Shown piece after piece: positions 1 to 10,960 of a stretch of DNA of 64,000 nucleotides. The DNA lies in contig CM075760.1 in the NCBI GenBank assembly GCA_037974335.1, forward strand, positions 20,974,291 through 21,038,290, given 5' to 3'. Both the position numbers and the translations under genes were made by a program. Origin of the DNA: Prionace glauca (Eukaryota; Chordata; Chondrichthyes; Carcharhiniformes; Carcharhinidae). The notes under the pieces are model-generated. The model was given only the letters and a program-made list of their open reading frames with translations. It searched no databases and had not been told where the DNA came from. Within the stretch, counting starts at the first letter, position 1, and every line of letters starts with the position of its first letter.

Positions 1-85
1 CACGCTGGACTTGTTTAAAGTTTACTTAGATAGACACATGAGCAAAATAAGGATGGAGGGTTATAGGAGACTGTTTTAAATAAGG
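1..85 (+). mobile_element. LINE (CR1-like) 3' fragment
   Basis: The phrase around 'agatagacacatgagca' followed by a glycine-rich end resembles the 3' coding end of a CR1-like LINE; a related end is seen near 46.14 kb (acttgacaagtacatgaata). Only a short remnant is visible because the window starts here. Confidence 0.3.
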
Positions 86-329
86 ATCAGAGCCTCAGGA
101 CGTTCCTGGAAATCTAATGCTACATGTGTTGATATTTTTCTCTTTTACTCTGCATGTGCGTCGGTCCACCTTGTTGTCTAACGAGGGGCATGCACACTGT
201 GGGTCATGCGTGGGCTGCTCTTGGATGTTTCGAGAGTGGCCTAGTACTTTGCGTCGTTTGTGTCTGCTTCAAAATGGACCAGCAGATGGGCACCACAACA
301 GCTCAGTGACTATCACCGTTAGTTGTCCA

Positions 330-620
330 GATACATGGATTGGGGCCTGTGTCTGTGGGAAACTGCACATTCTCCCTGTGGTTGCGTGGGTTTTCTCCGG
401 GTGTCCCGGTTTCCTCCCACACCCCAAAGAAGTGTTATTAGGCTGACTGGTGTAACAAATTGTCCCTAAATTATTCTCCCCTTAATCTGGTTTCCAATGG
501 GGGTACCATAAGTATAGACATGGGTCAAGGGTGGAGGAGGAAAAACACATTGTGAAGATGGCGGCGCGGGCTCGTTGGACCGAAGGGCCTGTTTCCCGTG
601 TTGTGTTGTTCTTTGATCTT
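330..620 (+). mobile_element. Fragments of tRNA-derived SINE and a LINE/SINE tail
   Basis: Bases 345-425 match the body shared by SINEs in this window (compare 18,140-18,220: tgcacattctcc, tgcgtgggttttctccgg, tttcctcccac). Bases 543-620 carry the tail 'cgaagggcctgtttcccgtg' plus 'ttctttg' repeats, also seen at 18,430-18,500 and 54,985-55,045. The 5' tRNA-like head is missing. No gene is visible in 1-1,235 apart from these remnants. Confidence 0.45.
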
Positions 621-1235
621 TGTTCTTTTCATTTCAGCTTGGTGTCTTTTCTTCATATTTCACATTTGTTGATGACTGAGGAGGCCAATTTTTGAGAGAT
701 TGATTCAAACCTAAGTGTTGTCCATGTAGCTATCAGTTGTGTTGTAAATTGGCCTTTTCTGTGTCATGAATGAGACCGAGAATTTTTTGATGGAGAGCTT
801 AGTTCCCCCAAATGTTGTAGTCTCTGACCTGATGTTAGTGTCGAATGTCTCACTGAGATTCATCCATGTATGAGTATGATATGTATATCTCCCAACATAA
901 ACAAAACTCTGTGCTTCAGGTTAATCCCGGTCTTCAAGCAGATGAGTAACAAAATTGTCATCCTATCAAAGGCCTGTCCCGTAATGTAATGATTGAGATA
1001 CACCTACAGATGTTGCCGTCTCTTCTTCTTCCTTGTCTTCGGATAGTGTAATGTTTCTGAATCATGAATCTCCTGTGGAACGGAACCTATCTTCTGGCAG
1101 AGAAAGAGGTGGTAAATGTTCAGAAAGTTGATATTTATTTTCATCAATTGCCATCCATTTACAAAGATACCCAATTGCGTTCATTAGTTATCATCCATAC
1201 ATAAATATTGCTATGTTGATGTTTTAATTTAAGGG

Positions 1236-1790
1236 ATATGGACGTTGCTGGCCTAGTCAGTATTTGTTGCCTATTCCTCATTGCCTTTAGTAAACTGGTG
1301 GTAAGCTACCTTCTTGAATTGCTGCAGACCCTGTGGTGTAGATACCCATACGGTCCTGTTACACAGGGAGTTCGAGGATCTCGGTCCTGCGACAGTGATG
1401 GAAGGATGATATATTTTCACATAAGGTTTATGACTGACTTGGAGGGGAATTTGTAGGTGATATTTCCTGGTAACAGTTACCCCTGTCCTTGCAAATAGCA
1501 ACCACCGTGTGGCTGCCTAAGGAGCCTTGGTGAGGTTCGGAAGTGAAACTTGTAGATGGTACATAATGATGCTCGGTGTGGTGAAGGGAGTGAGCATTTG
1601 CAAATGCTATACCTGTCAAGCCGGCTGCTTTGGCCTGAATGGGATGAAGATTTTTGAATGTTGTTTGAACTGTACCTATTCAAGTAAGTGGAGAGAACCA
1701 TTTTTGTCCCCTAATATGTGTCGTGCAGCTGGTGCACAGGTTTGGGGAGTTAGGGGGTGGGTTACTCACAGCAGGCTGAGTTGATATTCC
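1236..1790 (+). repeat. Unclassified interspersed repeat, long copy
   Basis: This stretch shares a common core (gaattgctgcagaccc, gtgtagatacccat, gggagttcgaggatct, agccttggtgaggtt) with 11,795-12,055 and 22,080-22,560. I know this core as abundant in elasmobranch DNA but cannot name its family with confidence. It has no coding capacity that I can support. Confidence 0.55.
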
Positions 1791-1949
1791 AGCTGGAGCA
1801 TGTATATACCCAGCTAACACAGCGATTAGACAATGGTAACCTCGAAGATGTTGTTAGTTATTGATTCAGTGTTGCAATATCATTGAGTGACAAGGGGCAA
1901 CGGTCAGATTCCCCCTTTTTGGAGGTGATCATCGCCTGACGCCAATATT

Positions 1950-3832
1950 ACCAATAATTAGGAGAGCCAGAAGGGGTCATGAGAAGACCTTGGCAGGTAA
2001 GATTAAAGAAAATCCCAAGGCCTTCTATAAGTATGTGAAAGGTAAAAGGGTGAGAAGGGAAAGGATAGGACCTATAAAAGATGAAGGGGGAAAGGTCTGT
2101 GTAGAACCAGAAGAAATGGCGGAGGTGCTTAATGAGTACTTTGCATCAGTATTCACAGTGGAAGCTGATTTGGGAGATCTTGCTATGGACTTGCAGCAGG
2201 TGGAAAAGATTGAGTACGTGGACATTAAAGAGGAGGATGTGTTAGAACTTTTGAATTCTATCAAGGTAGATAAGTCGCCGGGACCAGATGGGATGTACCC
2301 CAGGATACTGTGGGAGGCCAGGGAAGTGATTGCAGAGCCCTTGGCGATGATCTTTGCGTCGTCAATGGAGACGGGAGAGGTTCCGGAAGATTGGAGGATT
2401 GCGGATGTAGTCCCTATTTTCAAGAAAGGGAACAGAGATAGCCCGGGAAATTACCGCCCGGTGAGTCTGACCTCAGTGGTTGGTAAGCTGATGGAGAGGC
2501 TTCTGAGGGACAAGATTTACGACCATTTGGAGAGGTTTGACATGATCAGGAATAGTCAGCATGGATTTGTCAAGGGCAGGTCGTGCCTTACGAGCCTAGT
2601 TGAGTTCTTCGATAATGTGACTGAACACATTGACGAAGGAAGTGCCGTGGACGTAGTGTACATGGACTTCAGCAAGGCTTTTGATAAGGTCCCCCATGCA
2701 AGACTTCTTGAGAAGGTGAGAGGGCATGGGATCCAAGGGCCTTTGGCCTTGTGGATCCAGAACTGGCTTGCCTGCAGAAGGCAGAGAGTGGTTGTGGATG
2801 GGTCTTTATCGGAATGGAGGTCAGTCACCAGTGGGGTGCCCCAGGGATCTGTTCTGGGACCCTTGTTGTTTGTCATTTTCATAAATGACCTGGATGAGGA
2901 AGTGGAGGGATGGGTTAGCAAATTCGCTGATGACACGAAGGTCGGCGGTGTTGTGGATGGTCTGGAAGGATGTCAAAAGTTGCAGCAGGACATAGATAGG
3001 ATGCAGGAATGGGCGGAGAAGTGGCAGATGGACTTCAACGCGGATAAATGTGTAGTAGTCCATTTCGGCAGAACCAACGGGATGAACGAGTACACTATTA
3101 AGGGCAGGGGTCTTAGTAGCGTTGAAGAGCAGAAGGATCTCGGGGTCCGGGTTCACAGGACTCTTAAATCGGCCTCGCAGGTGGAGGAGGTGGTCAAGAA
3201 GGCGTATGGTGTACTGGCCTTCATTAATCGAGGGATTGAGTTTAGGAGTCGGGAGGTAATGCTGCAACTTTACAGGACCCTCGTCAGGCCTCATTTGGAG
3301 TACTGTGCGCAGTTCTGGTCGCCTCACTATAGGAAAGACGTAGAAGCTATTGAAAGGGTGCAGAGGAGATTTACAAGGATGTTGCCTGGACTGGGAGGCA
3401 TGCCTTATGAAGATAGGTTGAGGGAGCTGGGACTCTTTTCCCTGGAGAGGCGAAGGTTGAGAGGCGACCTGATAGAAGTTTATAAAATGTTGAGAGGAAT
3501 AGATAGGGTGGACTCTCAGAGGCTATTTCCCCGGGTTGAAATGGTCGCTACGAGAGGACACAGATTTAAGGTGCGGGGAGGGAAGTACAGAGGTGATGTT
3601 AAGGGTAAGTTTTTCACTCAGAGGGTAGTGAGTGATTGGAATCGGCTGCCGTCGTCGGTGGTGGAGGCGAACTCGCTGGGGTCTTTTAAAAGACTTCTGG
3701 ATGAGTATATGGGGTTTAATGGGATTGGGGGTTATAGATAGGTCTATAGATTGGTGGGGTTGATGCGATCGGCGCAACTCGAGGACCGAAGGGCCTGTTT
3801 GTGCTGTAATGTTCTATGTTCTATGTTCTAAT
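1950..3832 (+). mobile_element. CR1-clade LINE, 5'-truncated, open reverse transcriptase frame
   Basis: An uninterrupted frame of about 590 codons runs to the stop at 3,739-3,741. The frame has no ATG at its start and continues upstream to about 1,955 (RRARRGHEKTLAGKIKENPKAF), so the copy is truncated, not a host gene. Reverse transcriptase landmarks occur in order: SPGPDG, GNYRPVSLTS, QHGFVKGRSC, the catalytic Asp in MDFSKAFDKVPH, SGVPQGSVLGPLLF, the FADD box, then the CR1-type C-terminus ([28 protein letters not shown]). The 3' end has a short UTR and reiterated 'ttctatg' units, the usual CR1 tail. No endonuclease domain or ORF1 is present. The open frame implies recent insertion. Clade assignment is from motif recall, not a tree. 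Confidence 0.9.
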
Positions 3833-3837
3833 TGTCC

Positions 3838-3925
3838 ACTCACAAAAATAAATAGGAAAAATTCACAAAAGTAAATAAATAAAAAATAAATAAATCCTCA
3901 AAAATAAATAATAGTAGGAGGCATT
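3838..3925. repeat. AAATAAAT low-complexity tract
   Basis: Short A/T-rich reiterations of 'aaataaat' lie between two CR1 copies. They may be tail or target-site expansion. Confidence 0.6.
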
Positions 3926-3939
3926 ACTATTTAAAGGGC

Positions 3940-4490
3940 GAAAAGCTGCAGCATGCTATGGAGCAGAGGGACCAGGGGGTTCTTGTGCATGAGTCGCAAA
4001 AAACCCAGTCTGCAGGTGCAGCAGGTGGTCAGGAAGGCAAATGTGATGTTGGCCTTCATAGCGAGGGGGATTGAATATAAAAGAAGGGGGGTCTTGCTGC
4101 AATTGTATAGGGTACTGGTGAGGCCACAGCTGGAGTACTGTGTGCAGTTTTAGTCGCCGCACTTGTGCAAGGATATTTTGGCCTTGGAGGGAGTGCAGAA
4201 GAGGTTCACTAGGCTGATACCAGAGATGAGGGGGTTGGACTATGAAGAGAGGCTGAATTGACTGGGTTTGTACTCATTGGAGTTTAGAAGGATGATGGGG
4301 GATCTTACAGAGACGTATGAGATAATGAAGGGGATGGATAAGGGAGAAGTAGAGAGATTCTTCCCGCTCAAAAAGGACAGCAGGACTAGAGGGCACAGCC
4401 TCAAGATAAGGAGGGGGGCGGCAGTTTAGAATGGAGTTGAGGAGGAACTTCTTCACTCAAAGGGTGGTGAATCTCTGGAATTAAATTGAA
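3940..4490 (+). mobile_element. CR1 LINE 3' fragment (second subfamily)
   Basis: Conceptual translation gives QVVRKANVMLAFIARGIEY and VRPQLEYCVQF, then decayed continuation (EERLN, FTQRVVNLWN-like). The wording differs from the 1,950-3,832 copy and matches the subfamily at 36,440-36,900. It is an old copy broken by stops and frame changes. Confidence 0.8.
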
Positions 4491-4628
4491 TTAAATTGAG
4501 ATTAAATCCGACCATGGCAGCTGGTGGAATTTGAATTCAATCAATAAATCTTGATTCATACTGATAGCGACGAGATAATCCTCTGATTCCCCTATGAAGG
4601 ACATCTGCCATCCCTACTTGGCCTCAGC

Positions 4629-4736
4629 AAGGTGTATCTCAAGATGGACCGCCATATATATAACTGGGCAATACCACACCACAAGGTGTATCTCAAGATG
4701 GACCGCCATATATATAACTGGGCAATACCACACGAC
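4629..4736. repeat. Two-copy 54-bp tandem duplication
   Basis: Units 4,629-4,682 and 4,683-4,736 are almost identical ('aaggtgtatctcaagatgg' starts each) and contain 'atatatata'. The homologous place in the downstream V unit (about 13,665) has no such doubling, so it arose after the segmental duplication. Confidence 0.9.
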
Positions 4737-6099
4737 TCAGCTGAAAAGGAATTAAATACCGGAAATAAATGTTGTTCTTTCCAGGGACCCCACGTCCCGT
4801 GGAAGAATAAAGTGAAATAAAACACCAGCCTACATATTTATGCAGTATAAGACATATCACCTCTCTGAATCAACTCTCACAATCTGCCTGTATTTATTTC
4901 TATCCATCCATCACAGTGTTTCGTTGGGTTGGAGAGATCATCATTGTTACTAACAAGGTGCCAGAGAATCTGGGTAGCTTTTTTTTCCAATGAAATGGGA
5001 AGCATTTATGTAGGTTTACAGCTTTAAAAAATAATAATTAAGTTGCCTCGAGTTGTTACTGGGCAGATTTGTTTATAAATAGGCTCTATTGACAATGCTA
5101 AGAGTTTGAAGTTGGCTTGCAGCCACCTGTTCAGTACTGAGGAAACAGATCTTTGACTTACTGAACAAACACCGTCAGATGCTTCCTGTAAATATCTTGG
5201 GGTAGTTGGCAGCAGGTTGGACTGCTGCCAAATACTGCGTGGGACAGATTAGCGCGAATATGTAAGGATAAAATGGGACTTATCCAGTTATACAATAAAT
5301 GCTTGATTCCCATAATAAAGACAGGTTTTTAAATGGTATTCCTTCCAAGCAAATATTTTAAAGGGCTGCACTGTGATTAAACAGTATGGGGAACGAGGAA
5401 ATTGTCCAGATGCTATTTCATTTGTCTATCTTCCAAATAAATGTCCTTCCAACAATTAAAGTTACTTTGTGAGTAACTTCATGACGTGGAAGAAAGAGAT
5501 TTTGACCTCCCCACCCCCAAAGTCCAATGAGATCAGTGCAATGGCCCCAAAATGAAAATAATTAAAAGTAAAATAAAATCATACAATTGTCTTGAAAAGC
5601 GCGGATTCCTGGAATACTCTAAGCGTTCTGCACCTCTTTAAAAAGACAACCTCTCTTATCCCTGATCAGCACCATGTTCTGTTGTCCAGCACAATCTGAT
5701 TTCGATTATTTAACAGTCGCTCTCATAGCTGCCAATGAGTGAAGAAACGGCCTGGTTTAGTGGAAGACAAAACATTTATTTTTGTGATATTGTGCAATAT
5801 GCCACAAAGTCCTCATATCCTGAGTTCCCAACACCAGTGAATGTTCTACAGCCGGTGGCCAATAAAATGAGCAGCAGTGATTTGGATGTTGACAAAGAGC
5901 TTTCCTGATCACCGTGTCCATTCGGATTCTATAAATCCTCTGTCAAAGGTTGATGTCGATGTCATGTTTCCCTGTCAACTCAATTAATTATAAGTCAACC
6001 AGTTTTCTTTCAGTGTTAATTTTCACAGGATAAAGGAGCCGTTGGGGAAATCTAACGTGTAATATTGCATCACATGAGGATTGTCCTTTTTGAATTAAT

Positions 6100-6415
6100 T
6101 TGTGGATGTCACAGTGGCATATATGTTAGGGTTTCTGCCTCAAAGCACCAGGATACCCGGGTTCAACTCCCAGTTTGGGTCTGTCTGTGTGGAGTCTGCA
6201 TATTCTCCAATTGCCAGCTCATTTACTCACATTGTTCAAGGATATGCCGCTTAGGTTGATCCACGATGATGAATTGTCCAATCGTGTCAAGAGAATTAGC
6301 AGGGAATATAAGTGGGGTGATGGGGATAGACTTGGATGGGAATGTTGTGGGTTTGGGCCTGATAGGCCAAAAGGCCTTCTTCTGCTCTGTAATGATTCTA
6401 TGACATGGGCACCTT
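6100..6415 (+). mobile_element. tRNA-derived SINE, old copy
   Basis: It has a B-box-like 'gggttcaactcc', the shared body 'tgtgtggagtctgcatattctcc', and the tail 'ggccaaaaggccttcttctgctctgtaat' region followed by 'attctatga'. It is diverged. It interrupts the duplicated V-unit flank and is absent from the downstream unit. Confidence 0.7.
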
Positions 6416-6419
6416 TGGT

Positions 6420-6690
6420 TGATCAGAATTTATTGCCTACTTCTTGTCCGAGGGCAGTGAGAGCCAATCACATTGCTGTGGTTCTTGGATCACACATAGG
6501 CCAGACCAGGTAAGGACGGCAGATTCCCTTCTCTAAAATACATTAGTGAAGCAGGTAGGGTTTTACACAATCGACAATGATATCATGACCATAAGTGGAT
6601 TCTTATTTCCAGATACTTTTTTTTACTGAATTTAAATCCCACCATCTGTGGTGGTGGGATTCGAAGTCGGGTCCTGAGAACATTAGTTAA
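6420..6690 (+). repeat. Unclassified SINE-like repeat
   Basis: Phrases 'ggccagaccaggtaaggac', 'tttacacaatcgacaatg' and 'ggtgggattcgaa' are shared with 29,780-30,065. The related element in reverse orientation appears at 13,480-13,660 and 4,490-4,620. The terminal 'gattcgaa' is B-box-like. Confidence 0.6.
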
Positions 6691-7136
6691 GTTTGTGCAT
6701 TAATTGCCTCGCGATAACATGACGCCATTTCTTCCCTCCTTTTAGTATCCAGTCCCAAATTACAGTGACAGCTACCCACACCTGAAATAAAATTATTCCA
6801 GCAATTAGTTACACAAATCGATAATAATTCTTCAAATGGATTATATTTTTGCTGCAATGTGCAAATCAGACTGACGTTTTTACCCCGATAAGGTAATGTC
6901 ATCTTCTTTATGTCTATTCTCTTGTGAAGGGGGGTACAGAATTAAGGGACTTGATTTACAATCAAAGTGTTTTTTTCTCTATAACAGAGGCTCAAATATA
7001 ATTTCACCTTTTGGAGTGGCAGAGACGTTCCAATGGATCTCACTCTTTCTGCCTCAGTGTTAGGCTGTCTGTTGAATATTCCAGTGTCAGCAATCAATTC
7101 ACTGGGAATAATCCTCGGTGTTTTTTGATATATTTT

Positions 7137-7430
7137 ATTTGATTTATTATTATCACACACATTCGTACACAGTCTTGCGCACTATACAGACGGAGCATAC
7201 CGTGCATAGAGAAGGAAGGGAGAGAGTGAAGAATATTATGTTGTAGTCATAGCTCGGGTCTAGAAAAATATCAATTTAATGCGAGGTAGATCCATTCAAA
7301 ACTCTGATTGCAGCTGTAAAGAAATAGTTTCTGATTCGGTTTGTAGTCTCCTCAGAATTTGTTTTTATCTAGTCCCTGATGGAAAAAGGTGAGAGAGTGT
7401 GTCCGGGGTGAGGTGTGTTTTCTTTTCATA
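7137..7430. mobile_element. Interspersed repeat inserted in VH pseudogene leader intron
   Basis: The block has 'cttgcgcactatacagac', 'agagaaggaaggg' and 'aatgcgaggtagatccattc', which I recognise as a common elasmobranch repeat of unclear class. It lies exactly between leader-intron homology and VH-exon homology, and the functional unit lacks it at 15,840-15,853. Confidence 0.6.
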
Positions 7431-7686
7431 GTTTTTTTTAAAGTGTCGGATCGGAGGTTGTGTTGACTCAGCCAGAGGCAGAAACCGGGCATCCCTGAGA
7501 CTCCCTGAGACTGAGCTGTAAAGACAAAGTGTTCAATATGGGCAGCAACTGGATGGTCTGGGTCCAACCAGTCCCTGATAGTGTTTATAGTCTCTCCTTC
7601 AGTATGATAGACTTGGATCAACCCACAATTCCTCCGCCCCAGAGATTCAGAATCAATTTATTCCACCCAAAGACACTTAAAACAAC

Positions 7687-7833
7687 GTGAAGAGAAATTG
7701 CTGGACAGTCTCATGACATCTGGACTCGAAACGTCAGCTGTTCCCTCTCCTTACAAATATTGCCAGGCCTGCTGAGATTTTCCAGCATTTTCTCTTTGGG
7801 TTTGAATTCCAGAATCTACAGAATTGTTTTTAT
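7687..7833 (+). mobile_element. SINE tail inserted in FR3 of VH pseudogene
   Basis: It contains 'ggactcgaaacgtcagct', 'gctgagattttccagcattt' and a T-rich end, a SINE core also at 12,480-12,600, 50,035-50,140 and 57,948-58,030. It is flanked by 12-bp direct repeats, acttaaaacaac (7,675-7,686) and acttcaaacaac (7,834-7,845), that match the VH sequence acttcaaacaat: a target-site duplication. Confidence 0.85.
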
Positions 7834-8093
7834 ACTTCAAACAACATTTTCTCTTTGCAAATAACTATAAACCGAGTATTCCTATCTTTCTTCTGTCTGT
7901 CCGACACAGACTCCAGTTCCATGTGATGAAAATAACCCTTCACCACCACTGAAATATCCGAGAAATCCACCCAGTTGTATTAAACCTGCAGTGGAAAGTC
8001 ACCCATCCAGAGGGCAGGTTTCAGCAAGATGGTTCACAATCACCAATTAATGTTAGCTTTGTCAGTGACGCTCGCATCCAGAGATTCAATAAA

Positions 8094-8200
8094 ACCAGTG
8101 CAAATTGCTGCAGATTCCGGAAATCTAAAACTAAAACAGCAACAGTGCTCCTCAGCATCTCAATGGATATCATCAGAGAAAGAGAACCAGCTTCGTATTT
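8094..8200 (-). mobile_element. SINE fragment, antisense
   Basis: 'gcaaattgctgcagattc' and downstream wording correspond to the reverse of the SINE end 'ccagcatctgcagtaattt'. It is short and diverged. Confidence 0.4.
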
Positions 8201-8529
8201 AACATCAATGCCAGGATGTAAAATCTCTTGATATAATTATGAACAGCAAGTCTGTTCTGTCCAATTTCCTACCCAAATCCTCATTTGTCAAATAAAATCG
8301 CAAATTTGTTGGCCATTTATCACAACCGGGTTTGTGGGAGTTTGTGGTACGTAACGTACCTGGTTAGTTACAACATGAGAACAGCGACTAAATTCAGCAA
8401 AGGTACCTCAGTAAGTTTTAATAACTTTGGGCCGACATGAGGTCGGGTAAAATGTTCTATACCTTCAAATTCCCCCATAATTTGTAATACTTTGGAATCG
8501 CTGAGATTAATGTGAATATAATCACTGCT

Positions 8530-8995
8530 CTGCCTGATCATAGAAGCATAAAATCATAGAATCCCTACAGTTCAACATGGTCATTCGGTCCAATAACTCT
8601 GCAGCGGGCTCTCCAGCAGAGGATCCTACCTAGGCAAGCTTTCATCCGATCCCGGCAACCACACATATTCACAGGCTAATCCCCCGAACCTACACATTAT
8701 TGGACACTAACAGGAAATTTAGCATAGACAATTTACATTGGGCCTGGGAATGATGCTCTGCCGGATAGCAGACTTGATGAACCAAATGGTCTCCTTCTGC
8801 ACTGTAGGGATTCTATGATTCTACTTTGCACATCATTGAGCGCTAAGGGGCAATTTATCACAGCCAATCCACCTAACCTGCACATCCTGGGACTGTGGAA
8901 GGAAACTGGAGCACTCGGAGGAAACTCACATGGATATGGATAGAATGGAAAACCACACACAGTCACCCAATGTTAGAATCGAACCCGCCTGTGAG
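8530..8995. mobile_element. Nested SINEs: sense tail inside an antisense copy
   Basis: 8,530-8,735 and 8,830-8,995 read as an antisense tRNA-derived SINE ('catagaatccctacag' at one end; 'gttagaatcgaacccgcct', a reversed B-box, at the other). Between them 8,735-8,825 reads as a sense SINE end ('tccttctgcactgtaggg', 'attctatgattct'). The order implies one SINE inserted in another. Confidence 0.6.
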
Positions 8996-10010
8996 GGAGC
9001 AAAAATAATCGTATCTCTTAGTGATAACCACATTTTTTACTCTTCCCTCATGTGAGTGTGATCACTATTTGTGAAGGAATATTTCAGACATCAGATCTGT
9101 TTTTTTTATTTAACTTGTCGAGTTTAAACAGATTAAATCCTCAATCAGATTAACATTCAGTGGAATATCAGCCTGTTCACAGATACTTTATTAATTGTGA
9201 CATCAGAACTTTCAGAACTAATTCTGAAATGAAATGTCTTATTTTATTGTAGTTAAGTACAGCCGGAGTTATGAATGTTCAAAAAGTTTTATTCATATGT
9301 TATTTTATTCAGTTTTATTCAACTGTTAAAATTCTTAAAATAAATCGCTATGTTGAGTTGAAACTGATCAATAAGTGACGGTTTATCTGGTTTTTCTGTC
9401 ATGAACATTTCATTGTAAACAGTGAGGTATTTATGTAAATAAATACAAGAATAGCAATTCCAAATTAGATTGTTGACTGACAAAAACACAACAAATATTT
9501 CCCCACCAACACAGCACAGAAATAGAGACAACCATGCAAATCAATCAACGGATTCCAGTAATGATTGTTTTTCAACAATATTTATTCATCAGTAATGTGA
9601 GGAAAAATATCATGATGATATCTATGTTCAGAATCAGGAAATAATCCCTCTGATCCCGAAATGTAATGACACAGAAAACACAGAACATCTCCTGTGTTTC
9701 ATCTCTTTCTCTGTCTTTCTCCTGTCTGGTTCTGCGTCTTGTCTCTCCACGATGGTTCATCGTCTTCACTCCACAGCAAAAGAACATAAGAACGTAAGAA
9801 ATGGGAGCAGGAGTAGGCCATCTAGCCCCTCGAGCCTGCCCCGGGCTCGAAAAAATCAATGTTTGCCCAATGTATTCTCTCAGCCACAGGTACAGGTTTC
9901 TAAAAGAATATAATTCAATAAATTGGAATCCATGACTGAGATTTACTCTAAAAGATCTCTTGAGAAATCAATGATCTTGAAATGCTTGAAACATTTTCTT
10001 CTGCACCTAA
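8996..10010. other. No gene seen; AT-rich, with one LINE tail
   Basis: No coding region can be supported. Bases 9,780-9,850 read as an antisense LINE 3' tail ('agaacataagaacgtaag', 'gagcaggagtaggccat'). The rest is AT-rich, unique-looking DNA. Confidence 0.5.
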
Positions 10011-10014
10011 CCTC

Positions 10015-10600
10015 GGTTCCACCTGGTGATAAGGATTCAATGTGGAATCTTTCCCTATATTTAGCCGGTGTTGTCCCTGTCCTTGGAGTATTTGACTGGA
10101 CAGAGTAGAGGAATATTTACTCTGCGTCTGAACTCATTGTTCCTGGTTTATGAATGGTTGATATATCTTTGTCAGGGAAGATTTAATCCGTATCTAATCT
10201 CTGTTGTACCTAGCCTGGGTGTGTTTTGTGGAACTGTGTGGACGGCTCTTTCCCCTATACCTAACACTAATTTAAACCTGCCTCCTGGATCTCGGAAGGA
10301 AGAGTGCAGGAGAGATTTTACATAGAAGAGTGTCCATGCTCTTTCTGCCTTAATTTTGTTTGAACAGATTTATAGACGGAGTTTCACTCTGTTTATAGAC
10401 AGTATAATGTTGTAAGAACGTTTGAATTGGATAGTTTAGAGGGAGATTCTCTTTGCATCTCACTCATGCTATTCCTGATTTAGGAGTTATTAATTTGCCA
10501 GTACAGAGGGGATTTTGCATTCTGCAGCGAACCCCATGTTACTCCTGTCCTGTAAGATTTTGATGGGAGAGTCGGCCGTCTTTACAAATTTCATGGGGAT
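10015..10600. repeat. Diverged minisatellite, period about 70-80 bp
   Basis: Repeated, decayed versions of a module appear: 'cctgtccttggagtatttga', 'acagagtagaggaatattta', 'ctgcgtctgaactcattgtt', then 'ctagcctgggtgtgttttgt' and 'tcctgtcctgtaagattttgat'. This recalls an abundant shark minisatellite. Unit boundaries are blurred. Confidence 0.5.
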
Positions 10601-10689
10601 TGAACCAGTATCTTTATATTACAGTAAATTTACCCTGTGTTAGCTCGTATTATGAGCCATGCCTTCGTTTATTTTCCACTGGACCCTAA

Positions 10690-10960
10690 CTCATTCTATC
10701 TTGCATGTAGAATGTTATGTTGTCTGTCTTTGCACATAGTAAATTGGATATATTATCTGTCTGTACTAAATTAGACGCTGTCCCTGCTTATATTGTATGT
10801 CACTATGTTTCTGTTTATATTAAACGAGACATTGCCTCTGTTTATATTAATTTAGATCTCTCTCTGTTTGTATCAAAGTCGATGCAATCTTATTTCTGCA
10901 ATTGTCCATATCCGCGTTTATATTGTATTAGACATGGTCTCAGTTTTTACTGCACTGGTC
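10690..10960. repeat. Diverged short tandem repeat, period about 27 bp
   Basis: Units built on 'ctctgtttatattaaa' plus 'ttagacat' recur about every 26-30 bases (10,742, 10,790, 10,813, 10,838, 10,864). From 10,961 to 11,790 I see no gene or named repeat. Confidence 0.45.

Larger units (their letters stand above)
7040..7870 (+). pseudogene. VH pseudogene with two repeat insertions
   Basis: The leader-intron end ('cagtgttaggctgtctgt', 'ggtgttttttgat') and the VH exon start ('gttgtgttgactcagccag', 7,459 on) match the functional VH at 15,770-15,900. FR1 wording (ACTQPEAE-like, SLRLSCK) is still readable from 7,460 to 7,530, then frames are lost. FR3 homology (ccaaagacactt) is at about 7,666 and resumes at 7,834 after a SINE. 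A second repeat (7,137-7,430) replaces the leader-exon junction region. I found no leader ATG in frame, no intact second Cys region and no convincing RSS, so it cannot rearrange productively. At most it could donate sequence by gene conversion. Confidence 0.85.
4480..7900 (+). repeat. Decayed upstream copy of the IgH V unit (segmental duplication)
   Basis: Long stretches align in order with 13,500-16,100. Examples: 'agttggcttgcagcca' at about 5,113 versus 'agttggcttgtagcca' at 14,104; 'tgtgggacagattagcg' in both (5,246 and 14,231); and 'cctgtcaactca' near 5,970 versus 14,960. The VH leader-intron and VH exon homologies follow at 7,040-7,870. Extra repeats (6,100-6,690) interrupt only this copy. 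Identity is moderate, so the duplication is old. Confidence 0.75.

Noticed and set aside
9534-9541. ATGCAAAT octamer
   Set aside because: It lies 6 kb from the VH promoter in repeat-rich DNA with no V segment next to it; similar octamers at 41,155 and 63,685 lie in unit A flanks.
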